Shown here piece after piece: positions 33,305 to 42,982 of a stretch of DNA of 64,000 bases. Both the position numbers and the translations under genes were made by a program. Source of the DNA: Alphaproteobacteria bacterium (GTDB taxonomy: Bacteria > Pseudomonadota > Alphaproteobacteria > JACAEB01). The notes below the pieces were generated by a model that saw nothing but the letters and a program-made list of their open reading frames with translations, made no database searches and was not told where the DNA came from. Location of the stretch: positions 248,001 to 312,000 of the forward strand of contig JACKLE010000001.1 of NCBI GenBank assembly GCA_024236075.1, given 5' to 3'. Numbering within the stretch: the stretch's first letter is position 1; every line of letters starts with the position of its first letter.

Positions 33305-34681
33305 ATGAACGTCAGCCACGAAACCTGGTCGAGCCGCTTCGTCTTCCTGATGGCGGCGGTCGGCTCGGCCGTCGGGCTCGGCAATATCTGGCGCTTCCCC
33401 TATCTCGCGGGCGAGAACGGCGGCGGGGCGTTCGTCCTCGTCTATCTGCTCTGCGTCGCGCTCATCGGCCTGCCGCTCATCGTCGCCGAGCTCGTCATCG
33501 GCCGGCGCGCCAAGCAGAGCGCGGTGGGAAGCGCGCGCACCGTCGCGCGCGAGGCCGGCGCCAGCGGGCGCTGGGTCGTCGTGGGCTGGCTCGGCGTCGT
33601 CGCCGCCTTCCTGATCCTCAGCTATTACAGCGTCATCGGCGGCTGGCTGCTCGCCTACCTGCCCATGACGGCGAGCGGCGCGTTCACGGGCGTCGAGGGC
33701 GCAGCGGTCGCGACGCGGTTCGAGACATTTCTCGGCGACCCGTGGGGCATGACGCTCGCCCATGCGCTGTTCATGGCCGCGACCGTGCTCATCGTCGCGC
33801 GCGGCGTGCGCGCCGGCATCGAGCAGGGCGTCAAGATCATGATGCCCGCGCTCTTTGCCATCCTTGTCCTGCTGGTTGCCTATGCGGCGGTGGAGGGCGA
33901 GTTCGTCCGTGCGCTGTCCTTCCTCTTCACGGTCGATTTCTCGCGCATCGACACGGAGGTCGTCATCAACGCGATCGGGCAGGCGTTCTTCTCCCTGAGC
34001 GTCGGCATGGGCGCGATGATCACCTACGGTGCCTATCTTCAGCGCGACACCGACATTCCGAGCGCCTCGGTCACGATCGCGGTCGCCGACACGGCGGTCG
34101 CCATCCTGGCGGGCCTCGCGATCTTTCCCATCGTCTTCGAGGTCGGTCTCGATCCGAGCGGCGGGCCCGGCCTCCTCTTCAAGTCGCTGCCCTATGCCTT
34201 CGGGCACATGCCGCTCGGGGCCGCGGTCGGCGCGCTCTTCTTCCTTTTCGGGCTCTTCGCGGCGCTCACCTCCTCGATCGCGCTTCTGGAGATCGTGGTG
34301 TCCTGGGCCGAGGAGCACCGCGGATGGAAGCGCAGCCACGCCGCGGCGCTCATCGGCGCCGTCGTCTTCGTCGTGGGCCTCCTCACCGTCTTCTCGTTCA
34401 ACATCCTGCCGCGCATCGCGGGTCTCGGCTTCCTCAAGATCTACGGCGAGGACCCGAACGTCTTCGGGCTCCTCGATCTCCTCACCAACAATCTGATCCT
34501 CCCCGTCGGGGGCATCCTCATCGCCCTGCTCGTGGGCTATGTGATGCGGCCCGAGATCGTGCGCGAGGAGTACGGCGCCGACCCCCTTTTCGGCGCGTGG
34601 TGGGCGCTCCTGCGCTATGCGGTGCCCCTCGCCATCGCCGTCGTGATGGTGTTCGAGCTCGCCCGGCCCTTCTTCGCCTGA
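33305..34681 (+). CDS. Sodium-dependent transporter (NSS/SNF family)
   Basis: A 458-aa neurotransmitter:sodium symporter family protein, expected to import an amino acid or related compound with sodium. The first helix carries the family signature GSAVGLGNIWRFPYLAGENG, which forms the sodium and substrate site. About 11 or 12 hydrophobic segments follow, including the helix-6 region FFSLSVGMGAMITYGAYL. It begins MNVSHETWSSRFVF after GCGGGGGGAGCC. The substrate is not predictable from sequence. Confidence 0.93.
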   Translation: MNVSHETWSSRFVFLMAAVGSAVGLGNIWRFPYLAGENGGGAFVLVYLLCVALIGLPLIVAELVIGRRAKQSAVGSARTVAREAGASGRWVVVGWLGVVAAFLILSYYSVIGGWLLAYLPMTASGAFTGVEGAAVATRFETFLGDPWGMTLAHALFMAATVLIVARGVRAGIEQGVKIMMPALFAILVLLVAYAAVEGEFVRALSFLFTVDFSRIDTEVVINAIGQAFFSLSVGMGAMITYGAYLQRDTDIPSASVTIAVADTAVAILAGLAIFPIVFEVGLDPSGGPGLLFKSLPYAFGHMPLGAAVGALFFLFGLFAALTSSIALLEIVVSWAEEHRGWKRSHAAALIGAVVFVVGLLTVFSFNILPRIAGLGFLKIYGEDPNVFGLLDLLTNNLILPVGGILIALLVGYVMRPEIVREEYGADPLFGAWWALLRYAVPLAIAVVMVFELARPFFA

Positions 34682-34938
34682 GGCTCTTGCAGGCCGGCCA
34701 CAGTCGCCCGCGAATCGGTTCCGGCGGCTTTGGGCGCCGCGTGTTGCCGCTTGGGTAGGCGGCCCGAACTGTGACATGATGGGCACGTACCGGCACAATG
34801 AAAAGTTGTGGGCCGAGTGTTTCTGCCGTGGCCGCGTGCAGTGCATCCGCGGCCGAAGCCGGCCCGGGCCGGACGGGGTGTTGGGTGGCGATGCCGGCGG
34901 CAAAGCCGGACGCCGAAATGGGGAAGAGGGGTTCATCC
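34682..34938. other. Region between the NSS transporter and the first TonB-dependent receptor
   Basis: About 250 bases with no supported gene. The receptor frame is open back to 34798, but the signal peptide begins at 34939. Promoter elements for the receptor should lie here; I could not pick a convincing pair of hexamers or an operator. Confidence 0.4.
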
Positions 34939-37305
34939 ATGCGCTTGCGGCGTCATCTTTTGGCGGGCGTTTCGCTCGCGGCCGGATTCACGTGCCTCGC
35001 GTCGATGCCGGCGGGGGCCGTCACCGACGAGATCATCGTCACCGCGCAGAAGCGCGAGGAATCGATCCTCAAGGTGCCGCTCTCGATCTCGGCCGTGTCG
35101 GGCACCTTCCTCGACGACAACGGCATCAGCGATCTCGACGAGGTCTCGGACTACGTTCCGGGCTTCCAGATGCAGCAGCAGTCGGTGAACACGCCGAGCT
35201 ACGTCATCCGCGGCATCTCCTCGGACGTCTCCGAGCCCAACACCGAGCCGAACATCTCCGTCTTCTTCGACGGCATTCCGGGCTCGCGCGGCCCCGGCTC
35301 CGTGATCGAGCTCTTCGACATGGACCGCATCGAGGTGGCGAAGGGCCCGCAGGGCACGCTCTTCTCGCGCGGCGCCTCGAACGGGGCCATCAACTTCATC
35401 ATGAAGAAGCCCGAGGAGGGCTTCCACGCGAAGGGAAAGGCCGATTTCGGCAACTATGACAGCCAGCGCTACGAGGGCGTCGTCAACGTGCCGCTGTCGG
35501 GCTCGACCTGGCTCGCGCGCTTCGGCGCCGTCTACGACAAGCGCGACGGCTATTCGGAGAACCCCGTCGACGACAGCAAGCTCAACGGCAAGGACACGCT
35601 GCAGCTTCGCGCCTCGACGACGGTGCGGCCCTCCGACGTCTTCGAATACACCGTGCTCGGCTATTACCAGGAGGACGAGCCGGATCCGACGGGCTTCAAG
35701 ACGCTCGTCCCGACGCTCGCCGCGATCGATCCGAACACGGGCGACACCGATCCCTACGGCTCGATCGCTCAGAGCCCGGACATTTTCCTCGAGCGCTCGG
35801 TCTGGGGCGTCACGGGCCTCGGCGAATGGGAGCTCTCCGACGCCTGGACCTTCGCCTCGACGACCGGCTATCGCGAATACGAGTCGGACGACAAGTTCGA
35901 CCCGGACGGCATCGGCCCGACCACGATCATCCTGCCCAACCCCGCGCCGCCGCCCGCGACCTTCCCGCTTCCCGTGCCCTTCATCCTCGAGGGCTTCGAG
36001 GGCGACGACGGCAACGTGTTCAGCCACGAATTCCGCCTGAACTTCGACAATGGCGGCCGCCTGCGCGCCTTTGCGGGCGTGAGCTACTATCACGAGGAAG
36101 CCAACCGCAACCGCACCTTCAGCTACAACCAGAACGCCATCGCGGTGGTGTTCGGCATCGTGCCGCCGGCGCTCCTGACCTCCGTGACGGAGTCGACCTT
36201 CACCGCGAACGAGAACACGAGCTATTCCGTGTTCGGAGATGTGAGCTTCGACGTCACCGAGACGGTGACGCTCACGGGCGGGCTGCGCTGGACCATCGAC
36301 GAGATGGAGTATTCCTATCGTGCGCCCACGGCCAATCCGCCTTCGGTCGTGATCCCCTTCATCTTCGGCGCGCCGGTCCTCAACCCGTTCAGCCCGGGCT
36401 TCCCCGGCTCGATCGCGCCGCCGATCCCGCCGATTCCGGCGGGCGTCGAAACGAACGCGCTCGAGGGCACGTCGAACAACCAGACGCTCTCGACCGAGGA
36501 CGAGTTCGACTATCTCGAGCCCCGGATCATCCTGAGCTGGGATTTCGCGCCGGAATGGATGGCCTATGCGAGCTGGTCGAGCGGCGTGCGCTCGGGCGGC
36601 CTCGACATCGATCCGCGCAACGGCGCCACCGAGGCGCAGTATCGCCGCGTCATCAAGCCCGAGCGCGTGACGAGCTACGAGCTCGGCGCGAAGGGCTCGT
36701 TCGACCTCGGCGAGGTCGCCTTCACGACCGACGGCGCCGTCTTCTACTACGACTACGAGGACTTCCAGTCGCTCATCGTGACGACCGGCTCGCTGACGCC
36801 CGTCAACACGGGCAAGGCGAGCGCCTTCGGCGCCGAGGCCTCGCTCACCGTGAAGTCGGGCGGCTTCTCGGCCTTCGGCAATGTCGGCTATCTCGACGGT
36901 CAGTACGACGAAGGTCTGACGGCCAATCTTCTGGGCGCGGCCGTCGACCTCAAGGGCAATTCCTTCCGCGTGACGCCGAAATGGACGCTCTCGGCCGGCC
37001 TCGCCTACGAGCACCAGCTCCTGCAGGAGCTTTCGGGCTACGCCTCGCTGCTCGCGAGCTACAAGTCGTCCTACTTCTTCAATCCGGAGAACGAGCCGGA
37101 TCTGAAGCAGGACTCGCTGACGCTCGTGACGCTCAGCGCCGGCCTCAAGTTCCAGGAGCGCTGGGACCTGCATGCACGGGTGGAGAACCTCTTCGACGAG
37201 GATTATCTGCTCGATGCCGGCAATACTGGCCGCATCCTCGGCATCCCGACCTCGATCCGCGGCCAGCCGCGCCTCTGGAGCATTGGCATCGGCGTGAAGT
37301 TCTGA
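34939..37305 (+). CDS. TonB-dependent outer-membrane receptor
   Basis: A 788-aa receptor importing a substrate across the outer membrane with TonB energy. A signal peptide (LAGVSLAAGFTCLASMPAGA) is followed by a TonB-box-like DEIIVTAQKREESILKVPLS, a plug domain containing YVIRGISSDVSEPN and the plug-end motif IEVAKGPQGTLFSRGASNGAIN, then a beta-barrel ending GQPRLWSIGIGVKF with a terminal aromatic. The ATG at 34939 follows GAAGAGGGGTTC. It is one of three receptors in the window and is flanked by a strong terminator. Its substrate is unknown. Confidence 0.92.
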   Translation: MRLRRHLLAGVSLAAGFTCLASMPAGAVTDEIIVTAQKREESILKVPLSISAVSGTFLDDNGISDLDEVSDYVPGFQMQQQSVNTPSYVIRGISSDVSEPNTEPNISVFFDGIPGSRGPGSVIELFDMDRIEVAKGPQGTLFSRGASNGAINFIMKKPEEGFHAKGKADFGNYDSQRYEGVVNVPLSGSTWLARFGAVYDKRDGYSENPVDDSKLNGKDTLQLRASTTVRPSDVFEYTVLGYYQEDEPDPTGFKTLVPTLAAIDPNTGDTDPYGSIAQSPDIFLERSVWGVTGLGEWELSDAWTFASTTGYREYESDDKFDPDGIGPTTIILPNPAPPPATFPLPVPFILEGFEGDDGNVFSHEFRLNFDNGGRLRAFAGVSYYHEEANRNRTFSYNQNAIAVVFGIVPPALLTSVTESTFTANENTSYSVFGDVSFDVTETVTLTGGLRWTIDEMEYSYRAPTANPPSVVIPFIFGAPVLNPFSPGFPGSIAPPIPPIPAGVETNALEGTSNNQTLSTEDEFDYLEPRIILSWDFAPEWMAYASWSSGVRSGGLDIDPRNGATEAQYRRVIKPERVTSYELGAKGSFDLGEVAFTTDGAVFYYDYEDFQSLIVTTGSLTPVNTGKASAFGAEASLTVKSGGFSAFGNVGYLDGQYDEGLTANLLGAAVDLKGNSFRVTPKWTLSAGLAYEHQLLQELSGYASLLASYKSSYFFNPENEPDLKQDSLTLVTLSAGLKFQERWDLHARVENLFDEDYLLDAGNTGRILGIPTSIRGQPRLWSIGIGVKF

Positions 37306-37371
37306 GACTCCGTCGCGCGGGGCCGTCGGGCCCCTCGCCTGAGGAGCTCCGGGAATGTGCTCCGCAGACGT

Positions 37372-37403
37372 CGAAAGGGCCGTCCGATCGGACGGCCCTT
37401 TCG
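37372..37403. terminator. Bidirectional hairpin terminator
   Basis: Arms CGAAAGGGCCGTCC and GGACGGCCCTTTCG with a GATC loop, a perfect 14-bp stem. An AAA run starts one arm and a TTT run ends the other, so it can serve both the TonB receptor (plus) and the convergent membrane-anchored gene (minus). Confidence 0.8.
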
Positions 37404-37431
37404 TTCGATGGCGGGTTCGCAGATCGCTCCC

Positions 37432-39099
37432 TTACGGCGCGGCGCCGGCTTCGGCGGGCCCGGCCTCCGCCGGCGCGGCATCGGCGGGCGGGGCATCGGC
37501 GGGCGGGGTTTCGGCGGGCTGGGTCGCGGCCGGCGTCGGTGCGGCCGGGGCGGGCGCGCCGTCGGGGCCGAAGTCCTCGACCGTCGCATTGAGGAAGCGC
37601 GTGGCGAGAAGCGGCGAGCCGATCATCGCGGTGGCGACCTCGGCGAGCGAGGGCGGCGTCTCGGGCGCCACCTTGAGGCGCAGCGTGCCGGGGTTCTCCA
37701 GGAAGCTCGCCACGGCGTCGTAGGCGGAGGCGAGGAACGGGTCGCTCGCATAGGTCTCCTTGTTCGACCTGAGGCTCGCGACGAGATCGGCCACGTAGGC
37801 CTGCGGGGTGACGCCGGCCTGCTCGGCCGAGTGGGCGATGACGCGCCGCGCGAGCGAGGCGTCGCTGTAGGCGAGCTCGAGGCCGTTCAGGCGCACGCTC
37901 TGAAGGACGCGCACGACCTGCCCGCCGCGCAGAAGCTCGGGCAACGTGAGGCCGACGACGTCGCGATAGAACGTCACGTTGCCGAACTCGGCCGAGCCCT
38001 TGATCTGGCCCATGTCGCGCCCCGAGAGCACGAGGCTCTCGATGCGGCTCGTCGCGGCCTCCTCGTCGTAGCGGATGCGATAGGAGAGGTCGAGCGCGAG
38101 CTCGTCATAGCCGAGCGCCCTGAGCTCGGCGCCGGTCTCGTCGTCGAGCGTGAGATGGAGCCCCGCCAGCTCGAGCGCGCCGCCGACGGAGATGTTCTCG
38201 ACATATTGCGCGTCCGTCATGGCGATGCGGTCGAGCGTGACGCTGCCCTCCGGGCTCGTCGCGGCGATGCCCTCGACGACGATATCGCCGAGCTTGGGCA
38301 TCCAGCCGGGCAGGAGCGGCACGTCCCGCGCGGTGCGCGGCAGGCTCCCGTCGCCCGAGGCGCGGATGAGCGGCGCGAGGTCGAGCTCGTCGGAGCGCAG
38401 GCGGCGGGCGGTGAGCGAGATCGGCTCGCCCTCGGCGTCGGCGCCGTCGACGGCGATCTCGTTGGCTTCGAGCGAGGCGATCGCGCCGCCCTCGTACTTG
38501 TCGACGGCGATGCGCGCGATCGTGGCGGGGCTGCCGTCCTTCGGGGTGACGCTGACGCCGTCGAGCGTCAGGACGGAGAGCTTCAGGCGCAGGAGCGCGT
38601 CGGCGATGAGCGCCTCGCGGGTGCGCGGCTTGAGGTCGTCGACTGTGAGGCCGCCTTCGGCCTTGCGCGCGGGCGGGGCGATGGTCGCATCGCGCATCAT
38701 CACCGTCTTGAAGTCGCTGTCGCGCTTCTCGTTCGAGATGTGCATGTCCTCGATGTCGAGGGCGCCGAAGAGGCGCTCGGTCTTGCTCGCGCCCGCCGCC
38801 TTGGCCGGGTCGAGCGCGCGCTCGAGCCCGTCCGGATTGGCGCCCGTGATGCGCAGGAGGCCGATGGCGACGCTCGAATCCCCGGGGCCGGTCGCCGGCA
38901 GCTCGAGCCCGCGAATGGTGAGGACGTTTCCCGAGCTCTTGTAGTCGATGGACTCGTAGCGCCCGCCCGCCTTGGCGATGTCGCTCTCGAGGATGGCCGC
39001 GACGCCCCGGTCGGTGCCCTGCTGGGCCACGAAGAAGAGGCCGAACGCCAGGGCGGCCGCGGCGCCCAGGATGACGAGGAATTTCGGAATGCGCTTCAT
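37432..39099 (-). CDS. Membrane-anchored periplasmic protein of unknown function (AsmA/DUF945-like architecture)
   Basis: A 555-aa protein with one N-terminal membrane helix (MKRIPKFLVILGAAAALAFG, residues 1-25) and a long periplasmic part built of repeated beta-rich segments of the form LTIRGLELPATG, LTLDGVSVTPKDG, IVVEGIAATSPEG. This recalls AsmA- or YdgA-type proteins, but I do not recognise a family with confidence. The end is an Ala/Pro-rich low-complexity tail encoded by a 15-base repeat. The ATG at 39099 follows GAGGACCCCTC. The open extension to 39297 is rejected because it precedes the membrane anchor with arginine-rich sequence. Confidence 0.7.
   Translation of the reverse strand: MKRIPKFLVILGAAAALAFGLFFVAQQGTDRGVAAILESDIAKAGGRYESIDYKSSGNVLTIRGLELPATGPGDSSVAIGLLRITGANPDGLERALDPAKAAGASKTERLFGALDIEDMHISNEKRDSDFKTVMMRDATIAPPARKAEGGLTVDDLKPRTREALIADALLRLKLSVLTLDGVSVTPKDGSPATIARIAVDKYEGGAIASLEANEIAVDGADAEGEPISLTARRLRSDELDLAPLIRASGDGSLPRTARDVPLLPGWMPKLGDIVVEGIAATSPEGSVTLDRIAMTDAQYVENISVGGALELAGLHLTLDDETGAELRALGYDELALDLSYRIRYDEEAATSRIESLVLSGRDMGQIKGSAEFGNVTFYRDVVGLTLPELLRGGQVVRVLQSVRLNGLELAYSDASLARRVIAHSAEQAGVTPQAYVADLVASLRSNKETYASDPFLASAYDAVASFLENPGTLRLKVAPETPPSLAEVATAMIGSPLLATRFLNATVEDFGPDGAPAPAAPTPAATQPAETPPADAPPADAAPAEAGPAEAGAAP
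37477..37518. repeat. 15-base tandem repeat encoding an Ala/Pro-rich tail
   Basis: GGCATCGGCGGGCGG occurs with a period of 15 bases at 37477 and 37492 and in a degenerate form at 37507. On the minus strand it encodes the PPADAPPADAAPAEAG-like C-terminal tail of the membrane-anchored protein. Such tails often vary in length between strains. Confidence 0.7.
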
Positions 39100-39295
39100 G
39101 AGGGGTCCTCTTTGCCAGGGCCGCTGCGGCGGAGCGACCCTAGCTTTTTTTGCCCGGTCGCGAAATCGCGGCGCCGGCACGGAGGGCCGGCGCGGGCTTG
39201 TTGGCGCGGGGCCTTTGGGGTAGAGACCCGCGAACCGAATGTTCAAGGAGAGCCGGGAGGCGCGAGGCAAGGCCCGCGCCCCGGACGGTGCCGGC

Positions 39296-40780
39296 ATGAA
39301 CGAGAGCGAGGCCTTCCGCCCTGAGGCGCGCCAGCCCCGGGGCTTCAGGGACCGATTCGCGGGCGAGGTCGCGCGCGAGCGCGAGATGATCGCCGCGCTC
39401 TCCGCCCTCGCCGAGCGCTACGGCTTCGCGCCGCTGGCGACGCCGGCCCTCGAATATGCCGACGCACTTGGAAAATTCCTGCCCGACGAGGACCGTCCCA
39501 ACGAGGGCGTCTTCGCGTTCCAGGACGACGACGAGGCTTGGCTGAGCCTGCGATACGACCACACCGCGCCGCTCGCGCGCCTCGTCGCGCAAGGCGAGGC
39601 GCCGCCCGCGCGGCCCCTGCGCCGCTACGCGGCGGGGCCCGTCTGGCGCAACGAGAAGCCGGGACCGGGCCGCTTCCGCGAATTCCTCCAGTTCGACGTC
39701 GACACGGTCGGCAGCGAGGCCATGGCGGCCGACGCCGAGCTCATCGCCTTTCTCGCGGAGGGGCTCGAGGCCGTCGGCGTTCCGCAGGACGGCTTCGTCG
39801 TCAACCTCAGCCACCGCAAGCTCGTCGCCGGCATCATGGACGCGGCGGGCATCCCGGCGGGCGAGGACGCGGCCATCCGCGCGCAGCGCCTGCGCGTGCT
39901 GCGCTCCATCGACAAGCTCGACCGCCTCGGCATCGAGGGCGTTCGGCTGCTCCTCGGGCCGGGGCGGCGCGACGAGTCCGGCGACGTCACGCCGGGCGCC
40001 GGCCTCAAGGACTCCCAGATCGCGAGCATCGAGGCGTCGCTCGGCGCGACGGTCGCGTTCGACGCCGGCGGCGAGCTCGGCCGCACGCCGGCCGGCCGGG
40101 AGGCGCTCGCCGATCTGGAGGAGATCCGCCTCGCGCTCGCGGCGCTCGGCATCGGCGCGGAGCGCGTGCGCGTGACGCCCTCGGTCGTGCGCGGCATCGA
40201 ATACTATACCGGGCCCGTCTTCGAGGCGGAGCTGACCCACGAGATCCGGGGCCCCGACGGCGCGCCCATGCGCTTCGGCTCGGTCGCGAGCGGCGGGCGC
40301 TACGACGATCTCGTCATGCGCTTCACCGGCGAGCGCGTGCCCGCGACCGGCGCCTCGGTCGGCGTCTCGCGCCTCATCAGCGCGCTGACGAAGGCGGGCG
40401 AGGCAGCGGGCGCCGAGGGCCCCGTCCTCGTCCTCGCCATGGACCGCGCCATGACGGCGGACTACCTCGCCATGGTGGCCGAGCTGCGCGGCGCCGGCAT
40501 CCCGGCCGAGCTCTATCTCGGGCGCGCGGGCATGAAGGCGCAGCTCAAATATGCCGATCGCCGGGGCTCGCCGGTCGCCGTCATCCAGGGGGGCGACGAG
40601 CGCGCGAAGGGCGAGGTGACGCTCAAGGATCTGAAGCTCGGGGCCGAGATGGCGCGCTCGATAGAGGACAACCGGGCCTGGCGCGAGGGCCGCCCCGCGC
40701 AGGAAACCGCGGCGCGGGGGACGCTCGTCGCGTCCGTGCGCGCCATCCTCGCGCGCCAGCGCGAAGGACGGGCCCCATGA
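39296..40780 (+). CDS. hisS: Histidine--tRNA ligase, alphaproteobacterial type
   Basis: A 494-aa class II synthetase charging tRNA-His. Motif regions read WLSLRYDHTAPLARLV and WRNEKPGPGRFREFLQFDVD (motif 2, with NEKPGPGR in place of the usual ERPQ), and GIEYYTGPVFEAEL follows; the anticodon-binding domain closes with the PVLVLAMDRAMTADYL and GDERAKGEVTLKDLKLG blocks. This divergent form is the one characteristic of many alphaproteobacteria. The ATG at 39296 starts MNESEAFRPEARQPRGFRD, which aligns with family N termini; an in-frame ATG at 39239 is the alternative, and neither has a strong ribosome-binding site. It overlaps hisZ by 4 bp. Confidence 0.9.
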   Translation: MNESEAFRPEARQPRGFRDRFAGEVAREREMIAALSALAERYGFAPLATPALEYADALGKFLPDEDRPNEGVFAFQDDDEAWLSLRYDHTAPLARLVAQGEAPPARPLRRYAAGPVWRNEKPGPGRFREFLQFDVDTVGSEAMAADAELIAFLAEGLEAVGVPQDGFVVNLSHRKLVAGIMDAAGIPAGEDAAIRAQRLRVLRSIDKLDRLGIEGVRLLLGPGRRDESGDVTPGAGLKDSQIASIEASLGATVAFDAGGELGRTPAGREALADLEEIRLALAALGIGAERVRVTPSVVRGIEYYTGPVFEAELTHEIRGPDGAPMRFGSVASGGRYDDLVMRFTGERVPATGASVGVSRLISALTKAGEAAGAEGPVLVLAMDRAMTADYLAMVAELRGAGIPAELYLGRAGMKAQLKYADRRGSPVAVIQGGDERAKGEVTLKDLKLGAEMARSIEDNRAWREGRPAQETAARGTLVASVRAILARQREGRAP

Positions 40781-41967
40781 GACAGGGCTCGGCCGATCTC
40801 GCGGCCCCCGATCTCGCGCGGCTCGAGGCGGCGGGCGCGCGCATCCGGGAGGTCTTCGCCAAGGCGGGCTACGAGGCCGTCGACCCGGCGATCCTTCAGC
40901 CCGCGAACGTCTTCCTCGACCGCTACGGCGAGGACATACGCCGGCGCATCTTCGTCTTCGACGATCCGGGCGGGGCGGAGCTCTGCCTGCGGCCCGACCT
41001 CACCATCCCGACCTGCCGGCTCTATCTCGCGGCCTATGCGCCCGCCGCGCCCTGCCGCCTCTCCTATCAGGGCCCCGCCTTCCGCTTCGAGGCCTCCGCC
41101 TCCGGGCGGCCGAGCGAGTTCCGCGAGGCGGGCATCGAATGCTTCGCGCTCGCCGATCGCGAGGCGGCGGACGCCGAGGTCATGGGCCTTGCGCTGGGCG
41201 CCCTGCGCGCGGCCGGCATTTCCGAGGTCGCGGCCGAGATCGGCGACGTCGCGCTCTTCGGCGCGCTCGTCGACACGCTGGACATGCCGCCGCAATGGCG
41301 CACACGGATGAAGCGCCAGTTCTGGAAGCCCGACCGCTTCGCGGCGCTCACCGCGCGCCTCGCCGATGCCGGCAACCAGGGCGAGCGGGGCGCGCCCGGC
41401 GGAACCGCGCGCGGACCGGCCTTCCTCACCGCGCTCGGCGTCCTGAGCGAGGACGACGCGCGCGCCGTCGTCGCCGACGTGCTCGCCCTTGCGGACATCG
41501 CGCCGGTCGGGGGGCGCAGCGTCGAGGAGATCGCCGAGCGCTTCCTCGAGCAGGCGGCGGATGCCTCGGCCGCGAGCCTCTCGCTCGAGGCCGCGGCGCT
41601 GATCGATCGCTTCCTGAAGATCCGTGGACGTCCGGACAAGGCGCTCGACGAGATCGCCGCGCTTCTCGGCAAGGGCGGCGAGGTCGCGCGCGCGCTAACC
41701 CGCGCCCGCCGCCGGCTCGACCTCCTCGTCAAGGCGGGCCTCGCGCTCGACCGCACGCAGTTCTCGACCTCCTTCGGGCGCGGCCTCGAATACTACACGG
41801 GCTTCGTCTTCGAGGTGCGCGGCGCCGGGGGCGCGGCGCTCGCGGGCGGCGGACGCTACGACAACCTCCTCACCGAGCTCGGCGCGCGCGAGGCGGTGCC
41901 CGCCGTCGGCTGCACCGTCCGCATGGAGCGCCTCCTCGCGGCGCTCGGGGAAGGAGGCGCGCCGTGA
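40777..41967 (+). CDS. hisZ: ATP phosphoribosyltransferase regulatory subunit HisZ
   Basis: A 396-aa histidyl-tRNA synthetase paralogue without aminoacylation function that forms the holoenzyme with HisG for the first step of histidine synthesis. It keeps the synthetase-like scaffold (LRPDLTIPTCRLYLAAY, SYQGPAFRFEASASGRPSEF, FGRGLEYYTGFVFEV) but lacks the full anticodon-binding domain. The ATG at 40777 overlaps the hisS stop as ATGA, and the stop overlaps the hisG GTG, so the three genes are translationally coupled. Confidence 0.93.
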   Translation: MRQGSADLAAPDLARLEAAGARIREVFAKAGYEAVDPAILQPANVFLDRYGEDIRRRIFVFDDPGGAELCLRPDLTIPTCRLYLAAYAPAAPCRLSYQGPAFRFEASASGRPSEFREAGIECFALADREAADAEVMGLALGALRAAGISEVAAEIGDVALFGALVDTLDMPPQWRTRMKRQFWKPDRFAALTARLADAGNQGERGAPGGTARGPAFLTALGVLSEDDARAVVADVLALADIAPVGGRSVEEIAERFLEQAADASAASLSLEAAALIDRFLKIRGRPDKALDEIAALLGKGGEVARALTRARRRLDLLVKAGLALDRTQFSTSFGRGLEYYTGFVFEVRGAGGAALAGGGRYDNLLTELGAREAVPAVGCTVRMERLLAALGEGGAP

Positions 41968-42935
41968 AGCCCTTCGTCGTCGCGCTTCCCTCCAAGGGCC
42001 GCATCCAGGAAGGGGCTTTCGCCTTCCTCGCCGAGGCGGGGCTTCCCGTGCGGCGCGACGCCGAGGCGCGCGACTATCTCGGCGCGCTCGACGGCCTCGC
42101 CGGCGCCGAGGTGCAGCTTCTCTCCGCGGCCGAGGTCGCGCGCGCGCTCGAGGCCGGGCGCGTCCATGTCGGCATCACGGGCGAGGACCTTCTGCGCGAT
42201 GAGGCGGCGAGCTTCGAGGAGCGCATCGCGATCCTGAAGCCTCTGGGCTTCTCGCGCGCCGATGTCGTCGTCGCCGTGCCGCAGTCCTGGATCGACGTGC
42301 GCAGCATGGCCGATCTCGACGATGTGTGCCTCGCCTTCCGCGCGCGCAATCACCGCCATTTGCGCGTCGCGACGAAATATGTCGCGCTGACGCGGGCCTT
42401 CTTCTCCGCCCACGGCATATCGGACTACCGCATCGTCGAGAGCGTCGGCGCGACCGAGGGCGCGCCCGCGGCCGGCACGGCCGAGATCGTCGTCGACATC
42501 ACGTCGACGGGCACGACGCTCGCGGCGAACCGCCTCAAGGTCCTGGAGGACGGGCTCATCCTGCGCTCGGAGGCCAATCTGGCGGCCTCGCTCGCCGCGC
42601 CGTGGACGGAGGAAGCCTTCGCCGCGCTGCGCGAGCTGCTCGACCGCATGGCGGCCCATGCCGACGCGGCGCGGCTCTACGAGGTCGACGCGGTTCTGCC
42701 CGAAGGGATCTCGGGCGCGCTCGCGGCCGAGATCGGCGCGCTCGGCGCCGAGCTGGCCGGAGAGGCGGGCGCCGTGACGCTGCTCTGTCCGGCGGCGAGC
42801 CTTCCCGCGCTCAGCCGGGCCCTGCGGGCCGCGGGCGCGGGCACCGTGCGCGCGCGCCGGCCGGACTATGTCTTCCGCGCCGACAATCCGATCTTCGATG
42901 CCTTCCGGGCGCGCCTCGACGCGCATGGCCGCTGA
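41964..42935 (+). CDS. hisG: ATP phosphoribosyltransferase catalytic subunit HisG
   Basis: A 323-aa enzyme condensing ATP with PRPP. It starts at GTG 41964 (AAGGAGGCGCGCC upstream) as MKPFVVALPSKGRIQEGAF. The PRPP-binding loop is EIVVDITSTGTTLAANRLK. It is longer than the roughly 220-aa short-form HisG that normally partners HisZ; the extra C-terminal segment after about residue 235 (ARLYEVDAVLPEGISGALA...) is present although HisZ is encoded next door. A similar longer form occurs in some alphaproteobacteria, as far as I recall. Confidence 0.92.
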   Translation: MKPFVVALPSKGRIQEGAFAFLAEAGLPVRRDAEARDYLGALDGLAGAEVQLLSAAEVARALEAGRVHVGITGEDLLRDEAASFEERIAILKPLGFSRADVVVAVPQSWIDVRSMADLDDVCLAFRARNHRHLRVATKYVALTRAFFSAHGISDYRIVESVGATEGAPAAGTAEIVVDITSTGTTLAANRLKVLEDGLILRSEANLAASLAAPWTEEAFAALRELLDRMAAHADAARLYEVDAVLPEGISGALAAEIGALGAELAGEAGAVTLLCPAASLPALSRALRAAGAGTVRARRPDYVFRADNPIFDAFRARLDAHGR

Positions 42936-42982
42936 GCCGCCCGCCCGGTGCCGTTCCCTTCCATCCGCAGGCGGTCCCAGAC

